A stretch of 14,034 nucleotides of DNA, taken from Candidatus Latescibacterota bacterium (GTDB lineage Bacteria > Latescibacterota > MVCY01). Position numbers and translations under genes: made by a program. The DNA lies in the NCBI GenBank assembly GCA_030608245.1, contig JAUWEO010000018.1, positions 1-14,034 of the forward strand, given 5' to 3'. Under the pieces are notes generated by a model, which was not told the DNA's origin, made no database searches, and saw only the letters and a program-made list of their open reading frames with translations. Shown here piece after piece: positions 6,192 to 13,738 of this stretch; within the stretch, counting starts at the first letter, position 1; every line of letters begins with the position of its first letter.

Positions 6192-8732
6192 TTAAGGCAT
6201 CACAACTCTTATCGTTCTGGTTGGCTTCATAGGATCGGCACGATACCAGGTCTCATCCAAGCTTATCCCGGTTATCACCTTCTCTTTCCCCTCGGGGGAG
6301 AGAACCTTTAGGGTATAGGTGAACTTTTTCTTGCCGTTTTGACCCAGGAGATAGTCGGGGACGGTCAAGGTATGCTCCCTATCATGGGGCAACGGCGTAT
6401 GTCCATCTTCCCCCGTCACCGTGCTCCGCAAAGGAAGTCCCAGATAGAGATTATGATGCACCATAGCAATGGGATAACCCGACCGCTTTATCGGCTTCTC
6501 CACAGCTAAGTTCTCCGCAGGATATCCCTCCTGATCCAACTCGTTGATCACGCTCACCTCCGCACCCGACACGGCCTTTCCCCCTGAATCCACTACCTGC
6601 ACATCCAGATAGTATTTCGGGACAATGGAGGACATCTCGTCCTCAGCAACCAGCCGCTTGAATCTGCAGTTTACCATCCCCAGCTCGCTTCGGTAATACT
6701 CCGGCCATTGTCTGGTCCAGAAAGATCCCATCTTCACGCTTCGCTTCACCACCACCCTCTCCTCCCCAAAATCACAGTTATACACGTTCAGCCGATTTTT
6801 CTCACTGTTTAGGAGAAAGGTGATGTCGGAAGGACTCTCCGCTCCAGAGAACTGAATGCCGTCCAGATCAAACAGCAACAGATCGTAGTTCTTGATGAAC
6901 ACGCAGAAAGCCTTCTCTCCCCGAACGAACTCCTTCCGCTCGCTGGCCTCGCCCGGGCTGGCGGAGTACTCGCCTGCATCCGCCATGTGCAGGCGAGTGA
7001 GTTTCACATTCTTGAGCCGTAACTCCCGGGGCGTATCTAAGAACATATAGGCGCAATTGTCCAGGATGGAATCCTCCACCAGGAAAGAACCAAAGGTTCC
7101 GTAGGACAAGTTCATCAGTACATGGATGTTGGCCATTCCCAAGTTGTATCCGTAGTTGGCTGTCCCCGTGAACCGCCACAGGAAGTAATTTTCCGTGTCT
7201 GAGGTGACCGTGCTCCGCTCTATCCTTACCGTTGCCCCATACATCACCGCTATCTTGTGTTCACCGGGCCCCTCACAGTGCATCCGAAGAATCGTATCCC
7301 GGATGATCAACTCCGCTGCCTCATCCACCACCAGGTCTGTGGTGCAAATCCAGGCCTGCTTTTGGGGATCAAATCGGAGCAAGGCCGGATCGTTCACCAT
7401 CTTTGCCACATCATCTAAGGTGACCCCTCTTCCCTGCACTACAATCCCGTCCCGATATACAGGGTAGTGATGCCGTTTCCTCTGCATCTGTCTTAACTCG
7501 CCGGTCTCCCACTTCCTCACCCGAGCCAAGGAAACCCTTCCGTAGGATACCTGCATCCGCTGGTTAATCTGATCCACTTCCGTCTGCGTGAACTCCGGCA
7601 TGCGGAAATCCTTCCAGTCCTGCTCCAAATAGGCCTCTGAAGGATCCTCAACAGGTTCCTCCCTCCATTGCCAGTTCTCGATATATCGCCCGTAGTACCC
7701 CCGTTTGGGTGGGAAAAGGTATTTATCCCGGTAAATCTCCAGTCCGTCCACATACACTGTCACTCCCGGGAACATATCCCACAGCGGGCGATCCAGTGCC
7801 TCTAACAACACATACTCCGAGTCCTCTCCCCTGGGATCGCACTCCCGGAACTGAAAATAGGTCTTCCCCCTCTCCACATCCGTGATATAGGTGTACAACC
7901 ACCCCTCCTTCGTCCGGATAATCGTCACCCGATACCAGCCCTTCCGGTGCCTGAATCCTGAATCCTCATCCCCCAGGGATGTCCATATTAGCCTCGGATA
8001 GTACCACTGGTACAAGGAGTTGTGAGAATCAGATACCTTGTAATAGCGATAGGCGTGCCCACTGCTGCTTCCAATAAACTCATAACAGAACTGGGTCCGG
8101 GGGCCCGATCCTCCATTGGGTGGCACAAAATAGCCCATAGGAAAGCGAAACCAGAGTCTCCATGTCCCGTAGGCAGTTTCGGAATCCGTGCGGAGGGTAT
8201 ATCTGATCTTCCCAACCGGGGGTTCCACCCAGCGCCGCAGCACCTCAGGCGTCTGGTACCCTTCCTCTCCCCTCCATTCCCTCAACGGTCTCCCCCAGGG
8301 GTCTGTCCCTCTCCTGTCTCTGAATTTGCCGTCTGTGAAATACTCGAAGAGATCGGGGGCTTCCTGCCTACTTAAAGTGGATACCACCCACTCCTTATGC
8401 GCTTCTCCCCACTCATTACGACACTCCAGGTGAATCTCCCAGATCCCCTTCTCATCCGGAGCCTTCCAGGTAAACGTGCTGGCCTTGCTATTCTGGTTGA
8501 CCTTGTTCACCTCCCACTGGTAATCTACCTGTTGATCCACCTTCACTCTGAAGGTGAGGACATCCCCCGGCTTGATTAGATATGTGATATCCCGGTCGTT
8601 ATCCTTGTTCACAGGATGCCCACCGCTGGAGCTCCAATCGGTTATGGCCGGTGATGCAGCGACTGCGAGATCAAGAGCTCCCATCAACATAATAAAAGCT
8701 CCCGTCAATATAGTAAAAGCTACCATCAACAT
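6192..8732 (-). CDS. Large secreted protein, probably Ig-like/LamG-like/beta-helix architecture; function unknown
   Basis: 846 residues from the ATG at 8732, chosen because GGGGG (8740-8744) is 7 bases upstream; the in-frame GTG at 8738 would leave one base. Residues 1-26 form a signal peptide ending LAVAA. I do not recognise the whole protein. Visible parts: a PKD/Ig-like domain about 35-118 (IKPGDVLTFRVKV, KGIWEIHLECRNEWGE); a Trp/Tyr-rich LamG-like jelly roll about 168-335 (GTWRLWFRFP, FPGVTVYVDGLEIYRD); a charged linker to about 430; a region about 463-695 of short repeated strands (AELIIRDTILRMHCEG, ATVRIERSTV, FLVEDSILDNCAY, LRLKNVKLTRLHM, LNVYNCDF) that reads as a right-handed parallel beta-helix, the fold of polysaccharide lyases; and a C-terminal Ig-like domain from about 706 (YLDVQVVDSGGKAVSGAEVSV). 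It may bind or cleave a polysaccharide; no catalytic residue can be assigned. Confidence 0.88.
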   Translation of the reverse strand: MLMVAFTILTGAFIMLMGALDLAVAASPAITDWSSSGGHPVNKDNDRDITYLIKPGDVLTFRVKVDQQVDYQWEVNKVNQNSKASTFTWKAPDEKGIWEIHLECRNEWGEAHKEWVVSTLSRQEAPDLFEYFTDGKFRDRRGTDPWGRPLREWRGEEGYQTPEVLRRWVEPPVGKIRYTLRTDSETAYGTWRLWFRFPMGYFVPPNGGSGPRTQFCYEFIGSSSGHAYRYYKVSDSHNSLYQWYYPRLIWTSLGDEDSGFRHRKGWYRVTIIRTKEGWLYTYITDVERGKTYFQFRECDPRGEDSEYVLLEALDRPLWDMFPGVTVYVDGLEIYRDKYLFPPKRGYYGRYIENWQWREEPVEDPSEAYLEQDWKDFRMPEFTQTEVDQINQRMQVSYGRVSLARVRKWETGELRQMQRKRHHYPVYRDGIVVQGRGVTLDDVAKMVNDPALLRFDPQKQAWICTTDLVVDEAAELIIRDTILRMHCEGPGEHKIAVMYGATVRIERSTVTSDTENYFLWRFTGTANYGYNLGMANIHVLMNLSYGTFGSFLVEDSILDNCAYMFLDTPRELRLKNVKLTRLHMADAGEYSASPGEASERKEFVRGEKAFCVFIKNYDLLLFDLDGIQFSGAESPSDITFLLNSEKNRLNVYNCDFGEERVVVKRSVKMGSFWTRQWPEYYRSELGMVNCRFKRLVAEDEMSSIVPKYYLDVQVVDSGGKAVSGAEVSVINELDQEGYPAENLAVEKPIKRSGYPIAMVHHNLYLGLPLRSTVTGEDGHTPLPHDREHTLTVPDYLLGQNGKKKFTYTLKVLSPEGKEKVITGISLDETWYRADPMKPTRTIRVVMP

Positions 8733-8739
8733 AAGCACA

Positions 8740-8744
8740 CCCCC
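8740..8744 (-). promoter_or_regulatory. Ribosome binding site GGGGG deciding the start of the beta-helix gene
   Basis: GGGGG lies 7 bases before the ATG at 8732 and just 1 base before the alternative GTG at 8738, which therefore cannot be used efficiently. This shortens the protein by two residues relative to the longest reading. Confidence 0.6.
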
Positions 8745-8760
8745 TATGATGTCACATCCA

Positions 8761-8810
8761 AAGCCCGTCTAACTATCAGAGTCTTGGACCAATATGGCTG
8801 ATTCGGGCTT
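8761..8810 (-). other. Structured intergenic inverted repeat between the parvulin and beta-helix genes
   Basis: Three nested inverted repeats fill most of this 81-base gap: aagcccg 8761-8767 with cgggctt 8804-8810, atcag 8775-8779 with ctgat 8798-8802, and ttgg 8784-8787 with ccaa 8789-8792. The structure begins four bases after the parvulin stop codon on the minus strand. No T tract follows, so it is not a standard intrinsic terminator; an mRNA-stabilising or processing element is possible (inference). Confidence 0.4.
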
Positions 8811-8813
8811 GGG

Positions 8814-10511
8814 TTATTGGACGGCCACCCCAAGACTTCGGTTGTATTCAACTATCTGAGAGGCGTATTTCTGGCGCAGCTTATCGATGAAATCCCCGAA
8901 CAGTGCCGCCTCCTTCTGGGAGCGAACGGCGCCAATTGCGCTATTCTTTACTTTTTCGATCTCGAATGGAGAGCAACTCTCCTTGCCTTTATTCAGTACC
9001 TTGAAAACGCAATAGCCTCCCTTGACCTTGATGGGGTCGTTGAGCACGCCAATCTCGGCTTCAAAGGCCTTTGCAGCCAGGTCTGTCTTGGAAAGGTCCC
9101 TGTGGAAAGAGAGGAATAGGAAGATTCCTTTCTCTTCGCGCCCTTTCTCTCGAATGGTGTACTTCTGGGCAAGGTCTCCCAAATCTGCACCCTTCCTGGC
9201 CAACTCCAATATCTTCCTGGCTTCCTTCCCTGTCTCCACCAAGACCTCTACTCCCCGGACCCAGGCAGGCCGGCGATACCGACCAAGATGTTCCTGGTAG
9301 TACTTTTTGGCTTCTTGTTCGGTTACCTTCACCTTGTTTACCACTTCAATGCCCCTGAGTTCCTCTGCCATCAGCTTCTCTTTGAGCAGCTTGAGTTCGG
9401 CAAGAAGTGATTTTCTTCGGTCTATCCCCTTGCGGTGGGCCTCCCTCTGCATCAACTCGTTATCGATCGCAAGCAACTCAACGTGGCCTCTCACTTGGGC
9501 GCTATCACTCCAAGCAGGCTCTCCACGACGGGGGAAGCCATCTCTCAGCCACCTGAGATAGTCGGCGACAGACATCTCTCCGTCTTTGAACTTCACCAGC
9601 GTATAGCTCGATACCTCTGCCATTGTCCTTCCTCTTGCCTGCTTCGCCTCAAGAAAGGCAACCAGCGCTGAGTCGACAATGGCCATACGGTAGCGCTTCT
9701 TCAACTCGTCGCTGTATTCCTTCCATCTCTTCGGAATCCGCTCGCGTCTCAGGATAGTTTTCACCCTCTCTTGTCGCTCTTCAAACGAGACAATGCGCCT
9801 GTCGGTTACCTTGTGGACCCAGTAGTAGGAACCCCACCATAATGGCTCAACAATCTCAGCCACTCGCACTGGGAAGACCTTCTCCACCACTACCTTAGGC
9901 ACTTCACCCCGCAACCAGTAACCAGTGTCTCCACCTGTTTCCGCACTCTTCCTGTCCAGAGATCTCCTCTTAGCCAACTGGGCGAAGTCGACCCCCTTTT
10001 TGATCTCTTCAATAACCGCCCTGGCATCTTCGAGGTCCCTCACGGCGATACGACTGATGCGGATTTCCTCGTTGAGCTTGTTTTGGGTGAAGTAATCTCG
10101 CATCGCCTCCTCTGACATCTTAACCTCTTGGCTGGTCTCCCGTCGGTGAAGTGCCTCAAAGACCTTTTGCCTTTTCGCTTTTTCAAGTTTGCTCATCACC
10201 ACTGGGGTGGTATCCAGTCCTTGGTTTTTTGCCTCAAGCAGCATAACTTCCTTATTGATAAGCACTTGTAGATTGCACTTAGCTTCTTCGACATTCCCCT
10301 TCGAGGCCGGCTCCGATTGGGGGAGCTGGGCAGTTTCCCTGTTGAAGTTACCAAATGTTATCTTCTTACTTCCAACTTTGGCGACCACTATGTCGTTTCT
10401 GCTCCCGCATCCGGTGAACAATAGACTTGGAGCCAACGCGGTGACAACCAGCCAGAGACCGATAGTCATCGAGATGCTTTGCGCCTGCCGGTTAAGGGCT
10501 TTCCTGTACAT
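8814..10511 (-). CDS. Lipoprotein with two parvulin (PpiC/SurA-like) peptidyl-prolyl isomerase domains
   Basis: 565 residues from the ATG at 10511; GGAGG at 10518-10522 is 6 bases upstream. The frame stays open to 10652, but that extension has no ribosome site, would hide the signal peptide and overlaps the preceding gene. Residues 1-34 are a lipoprotein signal with LLFTGC (Cys35), so the protein is probably membrane-tethered outside the cytoplasm. A SurA-like N-terminal region (IVVAKVGSKKITFGNF to about 145) precedes parvulin domain 1 at 148-240, which has the full family pattern: RISRIAVRDLEDARAVIEEI, FAQLAKRRSLD, TGGDTGYWLRGEVP, WVHKVTDRR. A helical middle with a second chaperone-like stretch (GEMSVADYLRWLRDGFP) leads to parvulin-like domain 2 at 414-508, which is more diverged. 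Expected role: foldase/chaperone for exported proteins, plausibly the large secreted neighbours. PrsA-like proteins have one such domain; SurA has two. Confidence 0.9.
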   Translation of the reverse strand: MYRKALNRQAQSISMTIGLWLVVTALAPSLLFTGCGSRNDIVVAKVGSKKITFGNFNRETAQLPQSEPASKGNVEEAKCNLQVLINKEVMLLEAKNQGLDTTPVVMSKLEKAKRQKVFEALHRRETSQEVKMSEEAMRDYFTQNKLNEEIRISRIAVRDLEDARAVIEEIKKGVDFAQLAKRRSLDRKSAETGGDTGYWLRGEVPKVVVEKVFPVRVAEIVEPLWWGSYYWVHKVTDRRIVSFEERQERVKTILRRERIPKRWKEYSDELKKRYRMAIVDSALVAFLEAKQARGRTMAEVSSYTLVKFKDGEMSVADYLRWLRDGFPRRGEPAWSDSAQVRGHVELLAIDNELMQREAHRKGIDRRKSLLAELKLLKEKLMAEELRGIEVVNKVKVTEQEAKKYYQEHLGRYRRPAWVRGVEVLVETGKEARKILELARKGADLGDLAQKYTIREKGREEKGIFLFLSFHRDLSKTDLAAKAFEAEIGVLNDPIKVKGGYCVFKVLNKGKESCSPFEIEKVKNSAIGAVRSQKEAALFGDFIDKLRQKYASQIVEYNRSLGVAVQ

Positions 10512-10596
10512 AATTGACCTCCTATCCTTACAAGAGTGTCTTTTGGTGTGGAGAGTGGGGGAGTAATGCCCTTGGTTACCCGATTCAGCCAGATGG

Positions 10597-11865
10597 TTAT
10601 CCAACGATTCCCGAAAGATCAGCCAGGTACACCCTTCGGGTTCCGTCCGCAAATCCGTTGAACGCGATCAGCCTGTTGCTGTAATCCCACGCAGGGTGTG
10701 GATCTACCCTCAGAGCCGGGCACCTTGACTGTTCTTCCGTTTGGGTACGAATCCGGATCAAGGTTCTTTCCTCGCCGTTCGAGAGATCAACAAGCCGAAT
10801 AGGAACGGTGCCGTCGCCAAACGCGACAGGCTCGAAAGGATAGGCATCCGTCAGGATATGGCGTCCATTCGGGTGAACCGTTGGGTGTCCGGATCCTGGA
10901 ACCTGATCAAGAATCCTGTCCAAACCAGTCCCGTCATAGTTCACTCTGACAAAGCGCATTCCCCTCCGCTCGATATTGAGGTTCATGGACAACCGCTCGC
11001 CATCGGGAAACCAGTTAATATGATGTCCTCCCTTCTCCCACTCCGAGGCGGGGACTGCGTTGTGCAAGTCTGAGGTATCCCCGCGCATTGTGAACACGTC
11101 GAATTTCACAACTCCGTCGTCAAGCGCGTTGAAACGATTGGGATGGTCCTTTGGAAACCGACGCAGTGTGAAAATTAGCCTCGTTCCCTGCGGATTCCAC
11201 TTGCAGTGGAAACCGTAGACTTCCATCTCGGTGTAATCTCTGAGAACGCCCCCTGAAACGGTTCTCTCCACGATTTCCCGAATAGAGATCAGTAATCTGC
11301 ACGTGCCCGTTTCCGTGTCCGTGATATAGAGGCCGTCGTCGTCGCGAAGCCCAACATTCTGCGGAACGCGATCATCGGGGATGACCACACCATACCCCTC
11401 CTGTGTTCTTCGCATGGCCACCATGTTGGCTGAAAGCGCCTTGCGACCGTCAGGGGAGACTCTATAGACACAACCTTCAAGTCGTTTCCTCTCGCCGGTT
11501 TTGATGTTCAGCTTAACTGCGTAAGGCTGCCACGTGCGAGTATCGACGTCATTGAACAGGAGTTCGGTGTCGTTTGCTGCCCATTGCAGATTCGCCCCCA
11601 TTTGAGGTTCCCATCCACAAGTCGTGCTTACGGTACGCTCCTTGCCGGTCTCCAAATTTACCAGAATGATTTCCCCTCTATCGCCGGGTCCGGGGAGACG
11701 GTCTTCAAAGGGAAGGCGAAAAAGGGCCATAAAATGTCCCGAAGGGCTGAACGGAGATGTGTCAAAGAAACGGTGAATGACGCGTCCGGTCCCAGGTGTC
11801 ACGCAATAGACCGGCACGCCCGGGTTATACGTCTCATACCGTGGGAATCTGCGACTGATTATCAC
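10597..11865 (-). CDS. Beta-propeller protein resembling oligogalacturonate lyase (PL22) / TolB-like family
   Basis: 422 residues from a GTG at 11865 with GAGGAG at 11873-11878, 7 bases upstream. No signal peptide, so cytoplasmic as read. It is built of repeated TolB/WD-like blades: FSPSGHFMALFR 39-50, QWAANDTELLFND 94-106, RVSPDGRKALSAN 135-147, KWNPQGTRLIFTLR 222-235, NWFPDGERLSMNL 284-296, VHPNGRHILTDAYP 330-343, AWDYSNRLIAFNG 392-404, about seven in all. Histidines are clustered: GGHHINW at 279-285, GHPTVHPNGRH at 326-336 and DPHPAW at 388-393. Oligogalacturonate lyases bind catalytic Mn through His/Gln placed in such blades, so an Ogl-type pectin-fragment lyase is the best guess. A non-enzymatic TolB-like propeller, common in uncultured bacteria, cannot be excluded. 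The gene sits 85 bases before the parvulin gene and follows the attC-like hairpin. Confidence 0.82.
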   Translation of the reverse strand: MIISRRFPRYETYNPGVPVYCVTPGTGRVIHRFFDTSPFSPSGHFMALFRLPFEDRLPGPGDRGEIILVNLETGKERTVSTTCGWEPQMGANLQWAANDTELLFNDVDTRTWQPYAVKLNIKTGERKRLEGCVYRVSPDGRKALSANMVAMRRTQEGYGVVIPDDRVPQNVGLRDDDGLYITDTETGTCRLLISIREIVERTVSGGVLRDYTEMEVYGFHCKWNPQGTRLIFTLRRFPKDHPNRFNALDDGVVKFDVFTMRGDTSDLHNAVPASEWEKGGHHINWFPDGERLSMNLNIERRGMRFVRVNYDGTGLDRILDQVPGSGHPTVHPNGRHILTDAYPFEPVAFGDGTVPIRLVDLSNGEERTLIRIRTQTEEQSRCPALRVDPHPAWDYSNRLIAFNGFADGTRRVYLADLSGIVG

Positions 11866-11884
11866 GCTTCAACTCCTCTTGCAG

Positions 11885-11956
11885 GCCGAACGAATAAACT
11901 CACCTTCCGCAATGAAGCGCAACGGAATTGCGGTCAGGTGCAGTGCCTTGTTTTAT
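11885..11956 (-). other. Degenerate integron attC-like site (imperfect hairpin with bulged bases)
   Basis: On the minus strand this 72-base element starts with ATAAAAC (R''-like) and ends with GTTCGGC (R'-like; consensus GTTRRRY, one mismatch). Between them are imperfectly paired arms: CCGCAAT (11933-11927) with ATTGCGG (11913-11907); outside them CACCT (11940-11936) with AGGTG (11905-11901); then ACT (11944-11942) with AGT (11900-11898). Single unpaired bases interrupt one arm, as in attC recombination sites where they set the strand. The orientation would make the DUF5107 lipoprotein gene the cassette and the attC its 3' end. The R'' core is poor and the site is alone in this window, so it may be a decayed site or another kind of dispersed hairpin. 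Confidence 0.45.
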
Positions 11957-12021
11957 CCGAACAAATGACTGTAAAGGGCAACGGCTGTTCTTCTTAAGTA
12001 TAGCTATTTCCCTTCGTTAAA

Positions 12022-13407
12022 CTACTCTTTTGACCATTGGGGATGTAATATCTTCTTTGCTTTGGGAGTCGTCAGAACAAGTGTTGCCTTATCCAAAGGT
12101 AATCCTGAGAGGTCAACTGCAGAACAGAAGGCTTTGTCTGGACTGAGTTTCAAGTCACCGATGAGAATGGGCTTTGCACCCTCAATGTCTACCTCGCATC
12201 TCACTTCCAACCGGGAAGACGAGCACAGCCCGATTATGGCCGATTCTTTATCTACGTTAACCTTAAAATTCACTGCCATCTTCTTGTCTGCGTATGTCAA
12301 TCCTTTGGTCTTTTGATAGGGGTACATCCATTCCGTCCATCCAATGCTCTCACCGGGTGGTAATGGGTGTCGCTCATCAGGGTAGAGCTTTGATGTTCCT
12401 CCCCACATCTCAGCGTACCCTTTGTTAGGTGCCCCTGATCCCATAAGGATTCTTTTCGGACAATAACCGTAGGTCCAGATATCTACCCCTGGGGTTTTCT
12501 CCTTGTTGAACACCCGTACCATTCCCTCCTCCTCATCGTGGGAATAGGCGCTGTAGAATCCTTCCCTCAGCCCATCGGCCATGAGATCCCCCCTGTTTTT
12601 CCACCCGCTGATAAACCGGAGGGGATTCCCTGCCCATTGCTGCGGACTTGGGCCTAAGTTTTTCTGCCACCGTTCCTCAATCAGGATCCGATCCGTGGGA
12701 ATGATGAACTCCGTGCTATCCGTCAATTCATTGTGTCCCCCGGGCGTCCACTGGGGATTTATCCAATGGGCATACTGCACCGTATCTTGAGTTGGATTGC
12801 TGATCTCTATGTCTGCCTCATAGTAGGACTTATCGGGATATATCGAGATGTCGATTGTCTCCTTCAGCCTTGTGACTGGCTCTTGGACGCTCATTCTCAC
12901 CGTCTTCTTGGCCTCTGAGTCATCTAATATCTCGTATTTCCAGGGTATTGCCCAGGTGGTCCCATGTTCGTCCCCAGGGAGGGTATATTCTGCGCCCCCT
13001 ATCCACAGCCACCATCCTGTATCGTTATTCTGGCCTCCTCCGGGCCGCACAATATCATTCCTCCAAAACTCCTCATGACCCGTAGATTTGTATATCAGCG
13101 AATATACACGGCCCATTTCCGGCAGAAGTGTGAGTTTGATATACTTATTTTCCAAGATGACGGTCCGGTGTTCTTTCTCCACAAAAGTTCGCCACTTTAC
13201 CTTTTCCAGATCAAGGTGGGGGAGAGGGTCACCTTCATTGTAGTAGACCGCCCCTTCGTAGTCCACCTGTTTGATGGACAGGGTAGTATCGGTCAAACTG
13301 AACGGGGCCTCTGCCTTTTCGCAGCCACTCTGAAATATCCAAAGACAGATGCTAAGAGCTGATACTACCCATTTGAGCTGCCAGAGCTTTTTCTGGTTTT
13401 TCGACAT
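12022..13407 (-). CDS. DUF5107 domain lipoprotein (mutarotase-like fold)
   Basis: 461 residues from ATG 13407; GGGAGG at 13415-13420 lies 7 bases upstream. A basic N-terminus, a hydrophobic stretch (about 13-25) and SGC at 27-29 give a probable lipoprotein signal, though Gln at -3 makes the lipobox weak. The DUF5107 domain covers about 80-375: ENKYIKLTLLPEMGRVYS 86-103, TGHEEFWRND, GWWLWIGGAEYTLP 131-144, DEHGTTWAIPWKYEIL, SNPTQDTVQYAHWINPQW, YAEMWGGTSK and PPGESIGWTEWMYPY. The same motif series occurs in the same order in the N-terminal half of the protein at 1774-4860, so the two are clear paralogues. A short beta-rich tail (about 376-461) follows. DUF5107 proteins elsewhere often carry TPRs and sit in sugar-utilisation loci; here a separate TPR gene lies just upstream. 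Likely a surface carbohydrate-binding or -modifying lipoprotein (inference); no catalytic activity is established for the family. Confidence 0.9.
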   Translation of the reverse strand: MSKNQKKLWQLKWVVSALSICLWIFQSGCEKAEAPFSLTDTTLSIKQVDYEGAVYYNEGDPLPHLDLEKVKWRTFVEKEHRTVILENKYIKLTLLPEMGRVYSLIYKSTGHEEFWRNDIVRPGGGQNNDTGWWLWIGGAEYTLPGDEHGTTWAIPWKYEILDDSEAKKTVRMSVQEPVTRLKETIDISIYPDKSYYEADIEISNPTQDTVQYAHWINPQWTPGGHNELTDSTEFIIPTDRILIEERWQKNLGPSPQQWAGNPLRFISGWKNRGDLMADGLREGFYSAYSHDEEEGMVRVFNKEKTPGVDIWTYGYCPKRILMGSGAPNKGYAEMWGGTSKLYPDERHPLPPGESIGWTEWMYPYQKTKGLTYADKKMAVNFKVNVDKESAIIGLCSSSRLEVRCEVDIEGAKPILIGDLKLSPDKAFCSAVDLSGLPLDKATLVLTTPKAKKILHPQWSKE

Positions 13408-13738
13408 TTGCTTGCCTCCCTCTACTAAAAGGTATTATCCTGATGGAGTGTTCACGCCCTGATGTTATTGTTCCGGTAGAGGGATCTACTTCCTTCAATA
13501 GGGTCGTGAAACACTGGTTAAGAAGCGTGTCTTTCTAAGAAAGATATCGAAACATACTTTGGTAATGTTCAGAGGGCATAAAGATTCCCCCGCTTTTGGC
13601 ACCAATCTTATCTAGAAAGTCAGCTCCACTTTCTACGCCCCCCCAGAATCTGATTTGTCCAGAGGTTCCTTAACTTCTGGACGATACCACTGGGCCATCT
13701 TGTATCCACTCGTTTGTCTTACATACATCTTGGATTCT
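13408..13738 (-). other. 331-base gap between the TPR gene and the DUF5107 lipoprotein gene
   Basis: No intact gene is visible. It contains the possible frameshifted relic at 13535-13728, an 8-bp inverted repeat with a 7-base loop at 13613-13635 (tagaaagt / actttcta), a 6-bp hairpin tctttc-taa-gaaaga at 13530-13544, and the Shine-Dalgarno sequence of the next gene at 13415-13420. Neither hairpin has a T tract on the minus strand. A promoter for the lipoprotein operon would be expected here, but no convincing -35/-10 pair was found. Confidence 0.4.
13535..13728 (-). pseudogene. Possible small coding relic broken at a seven-G run
   Basis: From ATG 13728 the minus strand reads MYVRQTSGYKMAQWYRPEVK and on to a TAG at 13633, directly after seven Gs (13638-13644). 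In the frame shifted by one base, the reading continues with VESGADFLDKIGAKSGG and IFMPSEHYQSMFRYLS to TAG at 13535. One extra G in the run would join both into a 64-residue protein-like reading. I do not recognise it, and there is no clear ribosome site. It could be chance, a real frameshift, or a sequencing or assembly miscount of the homopolymer. Confidence 0.25.

Noticed and set aside
7517..7753. Alternative-frame open readings inside the beta-helix gene (also 6868-7179 and 7988-8215)
   Set aside because: They overlap a continuous 846-residue frame with a ribosome site and signal peptide, and show no domain of their own.
10512..10652. Longer start for the parvulin lipoprotein, overlapping the propeller gene
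   Set aside because: No ribosome site at 10652; the ATG at 10511 has GGAGG at good spacing and begins a proper lipoprotein signal.
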